From NCBI RefSeq assembly GCF_001468225.1, contig NZ_LNRU01000010.1:62001-126000 (forward strand): a DNA stretch of 64,000 nucleotides, in the 5' to 3' direction. The DNA comes from Sphingopyxis sp. H053 (GTDB lineage Bacteria > Pseudomonadota > Alphaproteobacteria > Sphingomonadales > Sphingomonadaceae). Positions 47,364-55,102 of the stretch are shown here, in pieces; the stretch's first letter is position 1, and every line of letters starts with the position of its first letter. The notes under the pieces were generated by a model that was not told the DNA's origin, searched no databases, and worked only from the letters and a program-made list of their open reading frames with translations. Both the position numbers and the translations under genes were made by a program.

Positions 47364-47387
47364 ACCCTGTAGTAGATACAGGGTCAA
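47364..47387 (-). promoter_or_regulatory. MerR-family operator/promoter of the left czc operon
   Basis: On the minus strand TTGACC is followed by a perfect dyad ACCCTGTA-TCTAC-TACAGGGT (47364-47384), with the -35 box overlapping its start. This is the layout of MerR-type (ZntR/CadR/PbrR/CueR) promoters, where the activator untwists a long spacer. A clear -10 box could not be fixed. It points into the DUF3703-czcCBA operon. No merR-type gene is present in the window, so the regulator must be encoded elsewhere. Confidence 0.7.
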
Positions 47388-47742
47388 GCCCTGATGTTCC
47401 GGCAGGACGCTGTGCCGCTCTGCGTCCGATTTACCCCCTCGTCTCACGGGAAGCATATCGCTCGAATGTCGTCCCGAACAAAGGAGGCGGGAGCCAATAG
47501 CGAAGCGATAGAAATAAGAGTGAAAGACAATTGTAGAATTATTGTGCTTAACGCGTGATTGTTCGGCCGATATCCTGTTTCTTGAGGCGCATCTGCAACT
47601 ATAGAGGGGCAAGGTGCACTGCTCTCTTACCTCCATGAGATAAAATTACGGAGCCGGTTCGGGGGTTCGAAGAGTGCCGCCGAAGTTGATTGAAAATCTT
47701 CTACTTTTCACCGCGCCGTTTCGATGCTAGGGGCCGGTTTCA
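47388..47742. other. Divergent spacer between the two metal-efflux operons
   Basis: A 355-base stretch without a gene. It is AT-rich in the middle and holds the palindrome ACAATTGT at 47527-47534 and the related inverted words ACAAT/ATTGT up to about 47545. The rightward operon must start here, but no clear -35/-10 pair was found. No MerR-type dyad like the one at 47364 is seen on the rightward side. Confidence 0.4.
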
Positions 47743-48105
47743 ATGCGACGGGTGATCCTCTTCCTCCTGACCCTTCTCCTTGCATCCGGAACGGTTGCGG
47801 GGTCGCTCGCACATGCGACCGAGGATCGGGCCGAGGCGAGCCTTTTCGTTGCTGTGATCGAAGCCGGCTGCGTTCCCGCACCGGCGATCGAAGGCGCCGA
47901 AGTCGACAAGAAAAAATCCTCTCCCGGCGAAAAGCAGCAGGTGCCTGCCGCCGCTCATGGCTGCCACGGTCACCATTCGGGCGTCCCGGCGGAATCGCTG
48001 TCGGCAGCGACCGAAACGCCTGCCCCTGAAGCGCATACGCGCATCCTGACGGCCGCCTTGCCGCCCGTCGCCTATATCGGGACGTTCCGCCCTCCAATCG
48101 CCTGA
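47743..48105 (+). CDS. Small secreted protein ahead of the second czcCBA operon
   Basis: A 120-residue protein with a signal peptide (ILFLLTLLLASGTVAGSLAHA). The mature part has two Cys and a His cluster (AAHGCHGHHSG). It stands in the same place, relative to czcC, as the His-rich protein of the left operon, so a similar periplasmic metal-binding role is inferred. No family recognised. Start is 65 bases upstream of czcC2. Confidence 0.6.
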   Translation: MRRVILFLLTLLLASGTVAGSLAHATEDRAEASLFVAVIEAGCVPAPAIEGAEVDKKKSSPGEKQQVPAAAHGCHGHHSGVPAESLSAATETPAPEAHTRILTAALPPVAYIGTFRPPIA

Positions 48106-48170
48106 CGCTCTAGGTCTGCGCGTGCCCTTCGCGTGCGCTTCTCCCTGGAAACGTCAGGAGTCTCCTTTTC

Positions 48171-49478
48171 ATGAAATCCATAGTTGTCGCCGCGAGTCTC
48201 GTGGCGCTCGTTGCAGGCTCAAATTCCGCGCCCGCCGCTGCCCAGTCGGCAGCGACGGAGCTGGTGGGACCGCCTTCTTCCGCAGGCGAGGCCGTGCGTA
48301 CCGGCCCGCTTCCCGCTCGATTGTCCCTCGCGCAGGCGATGGAGGAAGCCGACGCGCGCTCGCCGCGCGTGGTTGCCGCCGAAGCCGAAGTGGAGGCCGC
48401 TCGCGGTCGCCAGCGTCAGGCGGGCTATCGCTACAATCCGACGCTCAATGTCGATGTCGAGAATTTCGCAGGCACCGGCCCCTACTCGGGCCTGAACGGT
48501 CTCGAAACGACCGTGTCGGTCAATCAGCGTCTCGATATCGGGGGCCGGCGCCGGTCGCGCATGACGCTCGCCGACGCCGAGTTTCTGGCCGCGAAGTACA
48601 AGTTGGAGATTGCACGCGCAGATCTTGCGCTCGATGTCCGCAACCAGTTCGCGACCGCTCTCGCGGCCCGCGATAGCCTCGCGCTCGCACGCGAAAATGA
48701 AGCGCGTGCCCGCGAACTCGTCCGCGTGGCACAGGCCATGGTCGATACCGGCAACGAGCCGCCGCTCCGTGCGTTCCGCGCCAATGCGGCTCTCGTTCAG
48801 GCCACCGCCGAGCTACGCACGGCCGAGGCCGAAGAAAGGACCGCCCGGCGTTCGCTCGCGGCGCTCCTTGGAAGCTCGGTCCCGCCTGCCGAGTTGATGG
48901 AAGGCGATATGTGGGTGGCACCGGAGACGGTGGACTCGCTCGCGACGCTCGACGTTCGCTTGGCAGAAACCGAGAAGCTGATTGCTGAAGCGCGGCTCCA
49001 GGGGCAGCGCGCCGATGGCCGGCTCGATCCGTCGGTCGGCTTCGGGGTGCGTCAGCTTCGCGACACCGGCGATCGCGCATTGATCGCCAATGTTTCCGTG
49101 CCGCTCCCCGTCTTCGACCGCAACCGCGGCAACATCTCGGCAGCCAAATCCGATGTCGCCGCCGCCATTGCGCGGCGCGAGAATGCAGTGGTCAATGCTC
49201 AGGCGGAGATCGCCAATGCGCAGGCCGAACTCGAAGCCGCAGAGGCCCGCCTCGCGGCGCTTGAGGGTAGCGGCATCGAGCAGGCGCGCGAAGGTGTCCG
49301 GCTCGCCGAACTCAGCTACCGCGCCGGCAAGTCCTCGCTCGTCGAATATATCGACGCGCAGCAGGCCTATGCGGCAACGCAGGCCGAACTGATCGCGGCG
49401 CGCCAGGCCCGGGCCGAAGCCCGCGCCATCCTATCGCGCCAGGCAGCCGCCGACGGCGATGCGGATCATCAGCCATGA
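48171..49478 (+). CDS. czcC: Outer-membrane factor CzcC (copy 2)
   Basis: A 435-residue TolC-family protein with a signal peptide (VVAASLVALVAGSNSAPAAA) and the duplicated helical hairpin pattern (RLSLAQAMEEADARSPRVVA, NQRLDIGGRRRSRMTLADAE, then LPVFDRNRGNISAAK). It belongs to the same family as the left copy but differs along the whole length. It opens the core of the rightward czcCBA set, with CAGGAGTCTCCTTTTC ahead of its start. Confidence 0.92.
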   Translation: MKSIVVAASLVALVAGSNSAPAAAQSAATELVGPPSSAGEAVRTGPLPARLSLAQAMEEADARSPRVVAAEAEVEAARGRQRQAGYRYNPTLNVDVENFAGTGPYSGLNGLETTVSVNQRLDIGGRRRSRMTLADAEFLAAKYKLEIARADLALDVRNQFATALAARDSLALARENEARARELVRVAQAMVDTGNEPPLRAFRANAALVQATAELRTAEAEERTARRSLAALLGSSVPPAELMEGDMWVAPETVDSLATLDVRLAETEKLIAEARLQGQRADGRLDPSVGFGVRQLRDTGDRALIANVSVPLPVFDRNRGNISAAKSDVAAAIARRENAVVNAQAEIANAQAELEAAEARLAALEGSGIEQAREGVRLAELSYRAGKSSLVEYIDAQQAYAATQAELIAARQARAEARAILSRQAAADGDADHQP

Positions 49479-49587
49479 GCGCGCCGAGCCTTCCAGTGGA
49501 CGGAGGCGCCTTCGCCATCGTCCTTCCAAGTCAACAGGGGTGCGCCGCCGGTCGGCGCGCGAACCGCATCAACAGCGGAGATAGAAT

Positions 49588-50757
49588 ATGATCACCAAGG
49601 ACAAGCGTCTCCTCGGCACTGTCGCGGGCGCCATGATACTCGCTGCCGTCACGGGCTTCGGCGTTGCACGCTGCACCGCCGACCCGGCCGCCGCGCCGGC
49701 TGCCGAAGGCGAAAAGGAAGCGGCGAGCGAAGCCCTTCCGAGCAGCCTCGCCATCACGCCCGAAGCGATCAAGGCCGCCGAGATCGGCGTCGAGACGATC
49801 GGCGCCGGCGGACTCGGTTCGGAAATCATCTCGCAAGCGACCGTTACCGCCGCGCCGAGCGGCGAGGCGATCGTCACCGCCCGCGCGGGCGGCGCGGTCA
49901 CCCGTCTCTTCAAGCGGCTCGGCGATCCGGTCAGCGCCGGTGAGACGATCGCGATCGTGCAAAGCCGCGACGCCGCCCAGATTGCGGCCGAACGGATTGC
50001 CGCCGATGCGCGCTCGACGCTCGCGCAGAAAAATCTCCACCGCGAGAAGACCCTGTTCGACCAGAAGGTGTCGGCGCGCGTCGACTATGAGCAGGCGCAA
50101 GCCGAAGCCGCGGCCGCCGCGGCCGAAGCGCAGCGCGCGCGTGCCGCAGCGAGCGCCGCGCAGGTCACGCGCGATGGCAGCAGCGTCATCGTGGCAAGCC
50201 CGATCTCGGGACGGATCACGGCCGAGAACGCCAGCCTTGGCGCCTTCGTTCAGCCCGAAACCGAATTGTTCCGCGTTGCCGATCCCAGCAAGGTGCAGAT
50301 CGAGGCCGCCGTCGGTCCGGCCGATGCCCAGCGGCTCTCGCCCGGAGACCGTGCGATCATCGAACTTCCCGACGGACGGACGATCGATGCCCGCGTGCGC
50401 GCCGTCACGCCCGGCCTGTCGGGCGACACGCGCTCGGCAACCGCCGTGCTCGACGTACCCGGGGCGCTCCAGCCGGGCTTGGCGGTCCGGGTGCGGCTGC
50501 TTCCGAGCCGCGGCGCCGAAACCGGTGGGCCGGCCCGTATCGTGATCGCGGACGAAGCCCTCCAGACGCTCGAAGGCCGCGACGTGGTGTTCGTCCGCAC
50601 GAAGGACGGCTTCCGCGCGCAGCAGGTGACCGTCGGCCAGCGCAGCGCGGGCCGTGTCGAAATCCTCGCCGGGCTGAAGCCGGGCCAGATCGTCGCGACC
50701 AAGAACGCATTCCTGCTCAAGGCCGAACTCGGCAAGGGCGCGGGCGAGGAGGAATAA
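49588..50757 (+). CDS. czcB: Periplasmic adaptor CzcB (copy 2)
   Basis: A 389-residue membrane fusion protein with an N-terminal anchor (LGTVAGAMILAAVTGFG), a coiled helical hairpin (RVDYEQAQAEAAAAAAEAQR) and barrel-sandwich and beta-barrel regions (ARAGGAVTRLFKRLGDPVSA). Unlike the left copy it lacks a lipobox with an acidic His segment. The gene ends 3 bases ahead of the GTG start of the pump gene. Confidence 0.92.
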   Translation: MITKDKRLLGTVAGAMILAAVTGFGVARCTADPAAAPAAEGEKEAASEALPSSLAITPEAIKAAEIGVETIGAGGLGSEIISQATVTAAPSGEAIVTARAGGAVTRLFKRLGDPVSAGETIAIVQSRDAAQIAAERIAADARSTLAQKNLHREKTLFDQKVSARVDYEQAQAEAAAAAAEAQRARAAASAAQVTRDGSSVIVASPISGRITAENASLGAFVQPETELFRVADPSKVQIEAAVGPADAQRLSPGDRAIIELPDGRTIDARVRAVTPGLSGDTRSATAVLDVPGALQPGLAVRVRLLPSRGAETGGPARIVIADEALQTLEGRDVVFVRTKDGFRAQQVTVGQRSAGRVEILAGLKPGQIVATKNAFLLKAELGKGAGEEE

Positions 50758-50760
50758 ACC

Positions 50761-53700
50761 GTGATCGCGAAACTGATGGCGCTATCCGTCCGCGCGCGCT
50801 GGGCGGTACTCTTTCTCTTCCTCGTGATCGCGGGACTCGGCGTATGGCAGCTCACCAAGCTGCCGATCGACGCGGTTCCCGACATCACCAACAAGCAGGT
50901 GCAAATCAACACGATCGATCCGCGTCTCTCGCCGGTCGAAATCGAGAAGCTCGTAACCTATCCGATCGAAATCTCGCTCGCCGGCATTCCGGGGCTCGAG
51001 ACGACACGCTCGATCTCGCGCAACGGCTTCAGCCAGGTGACGGCAATCTTCACCGATGAAACCGACCTCTATTTCGCGCGCCAGCAGGTGGGCGAACGGC
51101 TTCTCCAGGCGGGCGAGAATCTTCCCGACGGGGCCCAGCCGCAGATCGGTCCCGTCACGACGGGTCTCGGCGAGGTCGTCATGTACACCGTCGGCTACAA
51201 AAATCCCGACGGGAAGGGCGCCAAGAAGGTCGCGGGCCAACCAGGTTGGCAACCCGACGGCAGCTATCTGACCCCCGAGGGCGATATCCTCACCGACGAG
51301 ATCGCCAAATCGGGCTATCTTCGCACGGTCCAGGACTGGATCGTCAGCCCGCAATTGAAGTCGGTCGGCGGCGTCGCCGGCGTCGACTCGATCGGCGGCT
51401 ATGCCAAGACCTTCGTGGTCGAACCCGATCCGACCCGCCTCACCAGCTACGGCATTTCCTATAGCGAACTGGGCGAAGCCCTTGAACGCGCCAACCTCGC
51501 GGTCGGTGCCAACTACTATAACCGGGCAGGCGAGGCCTATCTCGTGCGCGTCGATGCACGCGTCCGCTCGGTCGACGAAATCCGCAACGCCGTCGTCGCG
51601 ACGCGCGGCGGCGTGCCCGTGACGGTTGGACAGCTCGCCAATGTGAAGATCGGCGGCGACCTCAGAACCGGTGCGGGCAGCATGAACGGCAAGGAGGCGG
51701 TCATCGGGACCGTGCTCATGCTGATCGGGCAGAATAGCCGCACTGTTGCGGAGGATGTTTCGGCGAAGATCGCGCAGGTGTCGAAGACCCTGCCGCCCGG
51801 CGTCGAAGTGAAGGTGGTACTCGACCGCGCCAAGCTCGTGAACGCAACCGTCGGCACGGTTGAAAAGAACCTCACCGAAGGCGCGCTGCTCGTAGCGGCC
51901 GCGCTCTTCTTCCTGCTCGGCAACTGGCGCGCCGCGATCATCGCGGTGCTCGTCATTCCCTTCTCCTTCCTGATGATGGCGATGGGCATGAACGCCTTCC
52001 GGGTCCCCGGTAACCTGATGAGCCTCGGCGCGCTCGACTTCGGTCTGATCGTCGACGGGGCGGTGATCATCATCGAAAACTGCCTCGCCAGACTGGCGCA
52101 CCGGCAGGAGCATGAAGGGAGATTGCTCAACCTTCGCGAACGTCTCGAGGAGACGATGCGCGCGAGCCAGGAGATGATCAAACCGACCGTCTTCGGCCAG
52201 GCGATCATCCTACTGGCCTTCGCGCCGTTGCTGATGTTTACGGGCGTCGAGGGGAAGACCTTCTCGCCGATGGCCATCACCATCATGCTCGCGCTCGTTG
52301 CGGCCTTCATTCTCGCGATCACCCTGGTTCCGGCGCTTGTCGCGCTGATGATTCGCGGCAAGGTTGCCGAGAAGGAAGTCTGGGCGATCCGCAAGTCGAA
52401 GGAGCGCTACCTGCCCTTGCTCGACAAGGCGCTCGCCAAGCCGTGGGCTTTCATCGCCGGCGGCTTTGCCTTCTTCGTCCTTGCGATCCCGGCGTTCGGA
52501 CTGCTCGGCTCGGAATTCATTCCGCAGCTCGACGAGAAGAATATGGCGCTTGCCTCGACGCGCGTGCCTTCGGTGAGCCTCGAACAGTCTCTGGTCATGC
52601 AGCGCAACGTCGAGACGGCGATCTCGAGCCTGCCCGAAGTCGAGCTGATGTTTTCGAAGACGGGTACGGCCGAGGTGGCGACCGACCCGATGCCGCCGAA
52701 CATCTCCGACGGTTTCGTGATCCTGAAACCCCAGGATCAGTGGCCGGCAGGTGTCGATTCGAAGGCCGATGTCGTCGAGCGTATCGAGAAAGCCGCTGGC
52801 GGCCAGCTCGGCCAGCTTTATGAAGTCAGCCAGCCGATCCAGCTTCGTTTCAACGAACTGATCGCGGGCGTTCGCGGCGACGTGGCCATCAAGCTCTACG
52901 GGGACGACCTCGACAAGATGTCGCTCGCGGCGAACGAGATGGTGCGCGTGCTCCAGGGCATACCGGGTGCGGGCAGCGTCAAGGCCGACCAAGTGGGCGG
53001 CGCTCCGACGCTCGACGTGAAGCTCGATCGCAATGCGATCGCGCGCTACGGTCTCTCGGTACAGGAGGTTGCCGATACGGTGTCGGCGGCGCTCGGCGGG
53101 CGGGAATCCGGCCTGCTCTATGAGGGCGACAGGCGCTTCGACATCACGGTTCGCGTCCCCGACGCGACCCGGGTCAATCTCGACGACATCCGCGCGCTGC
53201 CCGTGTTGCTGCCCTCCGAGGGCGGCAATCGCGGACAGATACCGCTCGCCCAGGTGGCGCAGATCCGGCTGACCGAAGGGCTCAACCAGATCAGCCGCGA
53301 AAATGGCAAGCGGCGCGTCGTCGTGCAGGTGAACCTCGAAGGCCGCGATGCGGGATCCTTCGTGGCCGAAGCGCAGGCGAAGATCGCCAATGTGAAGCTT
53401 CCGGCGGGCTATTACCTCGAATGGGGCGGGCAGTTCGAAAGTCTGCAGGCCGCATCGCAGCGGCTCTCGATCGTGGTGCCGCTCTGCTTCGCGGGCATCT
53501 TCATCCTGCTTTACATGGCGCTCGGCACGTTCGGGCGCGCGACCGCCGTGTTCCTCGCCGTGCCGCTTGGGCTCGCGGGCGGGGTGTTCACTCTCGCGCT
53601 TACGGGCATCAACTTCTCGGTGTCGGCGGCGGTGGGCTTCATCTGCCTTGCCGGCGTCGCGGTGCTCAACGGTCTCGTCGTCATGACGGCGATCCGCGAA

Positions 53701-54003
53701 CGGCTCGAGAATGATGTCCCGCTCACGGAGGCAATCCGCGAGGGCATGACCGAGAAGATGCGTGCGGTGATCATGACCGGCTTCGTGCCCGCGATCGGCT
53801 TCGTGCCGATGGCGATCGCGACCGGCACGGGTGCCGAGGTGCAGAAGCCTCTCGCGACGACCGTCATCGGCGGTCTCATCGCGGCGACCATCCTGACGCT
53901 GCTCGTTCTCCCCGCGATCGCAAAAGTCGTCCTCGGGGCGAACTGGCAGCCGAAGTTCCTCAAGCGAAAAGCGGAGTCGGCGGTCCAGCCGGTCACGGAA
54001 TAG
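50761..54003 (+). CDS. czcA: CzcA-family heavy-metal RND efflux pump (copy 2)
   Basis: A 1080-residue RND pump starting with GTG at 50761. The HME motif [20 protein letters not shown] is present, with Asp and Glu at the positions for divalent metal and proton transport. The periplasmic domains include RVPSVSLEQSLVMQR and [20 protein letters not shown]. Its N-terminal loop contains an insert absent from copy 1 (around KNPDGKGAKKVAGQPG). The two copies are related but not recent duplicates, so they may differ in metal preference. Followed at 12 bases by a DUF190 gene. Confidence 0.94.
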   Translation: MIAKLMALSVRARWAVLFLFLVIAGLGVWQLTKLPIDAVPDITNKQVQINTIDPRLSPVEIEKLVTYPIEISLAGIPGLETTRSISRNGFSQVTAIFTDETDLYFARQQVGERLLQAGENLPDGAQPQIGPVTTGLGEVVMYTVGYKNPDGKGAKKVAGQPGWQPDGSYLTPEGDILTDEIAKSGYLRTVQDWIVSPQLKSVGGVAGVDSIGGYAKTFVVEPDPTRLTSYGISYSELGEALERANLAVGANYYNRAGEAYLVRVDARVRSVDEIRNAVVATRGGVPVTVGQLANVKIGGDLRTGAGSMNGKEAVIGTVLMLIGQNSRTVAEDVSAKIAQVSKTLPPGVEVKVVLDRAKLVNATVGTVEKNLTEGALLVAAALFFLLGNWRAAIIAVLVIPFSFLMMAMGMNAFRVPGNLMSLGALDFGLIVDGAVIIIENCLARLAHRQEHEGRLLNLRERLEETMRASQEMIKPTVFGQAIILLAFAPLLMFTGVEGKTFSPMAITIMLALVAAFILAITLVPALVALMIRGKVAEKEVWAIRKSKERYLPLLDKALAKPWAFIAGGFAFFVLAIPAFGLLGSEFIPQLDEKNMALASTRVPSVSLEQSLVMQRNVETAISSLPEVELMFSKTGTAEVATDPMPPNISDGFVILKPQDQWPAGVDSKADVVERIEKAAGGQLGQLYEVSQPIQLRFNELIAGVRGDVAIKLYGDDLDKMSLAANEMVRVLQGIPGAGSVKADQVGGAPTLDVKLDRNAIARYGLSVQEVADTVSAALGGRESGLLYEGDRRFDITVRVPDATRVNLDDIRALPVLLPSEGGNRGQIPLAQVAQIRLTEGLNQISRENGKRRVVVQVNLEGRDAGSFVAEAQAKIANVKLPAGYYLEWGGQFESLQAASQRLSIVVPLCFAGIFILLYMALGTFGRATAVFLAVPLGLAGGVFTLALTGINFSVSAAVGFICLAGVAVLNGLVVMTAIRERLENDVPLTEAIREGMTEKMRAVIMTGFVPAIGFVPMAIATGTGAEVQKPLATTVIGGLIAATILTLLVLPAIAKVVLGANWQPKFLKRKAESAVQPVTE

Positions 54004-54015
54004 GGAGAGACTGTC

Positions 54016-54360
54016 ATGACAAAAGCATCCAAGCTCTTGCGCATCTACACCGATGAATCCGCCTTCTTCGGTGATCAGCGGGTCTTCGAGTTCATTTCCG
54101 AACTCGCTCGCCAGCAAAAGCTGGCAGGCGTTACGGTGCTCGAAGCGGTTCTCGGTTTCGGTCGCTCGGCGCATCTCCACCGCAAGCATGCGCTGGAGAA
54201 TGACCGGGCGGTCGTGATCGAGATCATCGACGAGGAGCAGCGGCTCCGCGACTTTGCGGCGCAGCTGACCGAAATACCGGACATCGGGCTCATCACGCTC
54301 GAAGCGGTCGAAATCCTCGGCGGGAAATCCGCCGCGGAGCCCCCCGATGTTCAGAGCTGA
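54016..54360 (+). CDS. DUF190-family (PII-like) protein
   Basis: A 114-residue soluble protein. LLRIYTDESAFFGDQRVFEF followed by ISELARQQKLAGVTVLEAVL and the loop GFGRSAHLH match DUF190, a family with a PII/CutA1-like fold that often sits beside metal or fluoride transporters. A trimeric sensor or regulator of the pump is a reasonable guess. It starts 12 bases after czcA2 and is thus in the same operon. Confidence 0.85.
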   Translation: MTKASKLLRIYTDESAFFGDQRVFEFISELARQQKLAGVTVLEAVLGFGRSAHLHRKHALENDRAVVIEIIDEEQRLRDFAAQLTEIPDIGLITLEAVEILGGKSAAEPPDVQS

Positions 54361-54441
54361 CCGGCATCTTGCCGGTCTACACCGCGGCGCAGGTCCCCGG
54401 CCTGCGTCGCGGACCAGCTCGTGCGAGCGAGGAGGTCTCCG

Positions 54442-54912
54442 ATGTTCTCGGTAGGCACCTCGCTCCGCTTGCCGGTCCCGATCGGGCGGGTCTGGCGACT
54501 GCTCGTCGATATCGAGCGGTACGACGACTGGCATCCGACGCTCCGTTTCACCGATCGTCCGGGAGATGATGAGCGCGTAGGCTATGTCTATTCTCCGCGC
54601 GGGAAGCGGGGTCCGGAATTTGCATCCGAGGGGCGGATAACCGGCCTCGACTGGCTGACGGGCTTCTCCTGGCGGACAGGCACGCGCGGGCTGCTCGTCA
54701 TCGAGGAGAGCTACCGGCTCGAAAAGCTCGGCCAAGGGGTGGAGGTTACCCATCGCCTGGAATGCGCGGGTCTCTTCTCATGGCTCGGCTATCCCATTCT
54801 GCGGCGGGTTTGCAGCGTTTTTCTCAAGCGCTCGAACATGGCGCTCGAACAGCAACTCCGTCGCACGACAGTTCAGTCCCGCTACGCGCGGCCAAGCGGG
54901 CGCCGCGCATGA
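54442..54912 (+). CDS. SRPBCC (START-like) domain protein, first of two
   Basis: A 156-residue protein with the helix-grip pattern of SRPBCC proteins: SLRLPVPIGRVWRLLVDIER, YDDWHP, GYVYSPRGKRG, then long strand pairs and the C-terminal helix FLKRSNMALEQQLRR. Family members form a deep cavity for lipids or other hydrophobic ligands. Start chosen at MFSVGTSL (54442) because GAGGAGG lies upstream. It is placed between efflux genes, but what it binds is unknown. Confidence 0.75.
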   Translation: MFSVGTSLRLPVPIGRVWRLLVDIERYDDWHPTLRFTDRPGDDERVGYVYSPRGKRGPEFASEGRITGLDWLTGFSWRTGTRGLLVIEESYRLEKLGQGVEVTHRLECAGLFSWLGYPILRRVCSVFLKRSNMALEQQLRRTTVQSRYARPSGRRA

Positions 54913-54991
54913 TCTTGAATTCGAAACCTGGCCGTCGGAGGCCCCTCTCAATCGCCCCCCTCACCACGGGCAGGGATTTCCGGCTGTCAGG

Positions 54992-55036
54992 GAGGTGCGG
55001 GAGCCGGGTCGCATCCCGCAATGGCTCCCGCACCTC
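54992..55036 (+). terminator. Long perfect hairpin between the SRPBCC and P-type ATPase genes
   Basis: A 14-bp perfect stem GAGGTGCGGGAGCC / GGCTCCCGCACCTC with a 17-base loop. There is no clear T-run after it, so it may be a partial stop, a stability element, or a Rho-dependent site. It splits the rightward block into two possible transcription units. Confidence 0.45.
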
Positions 55037-55102
55037 ATCCTGCCGCGCGTTTAACATGCGCCCGGATCGCATTGCCGACCGCCAACAGAAAAGGATGGCA
55101 TC

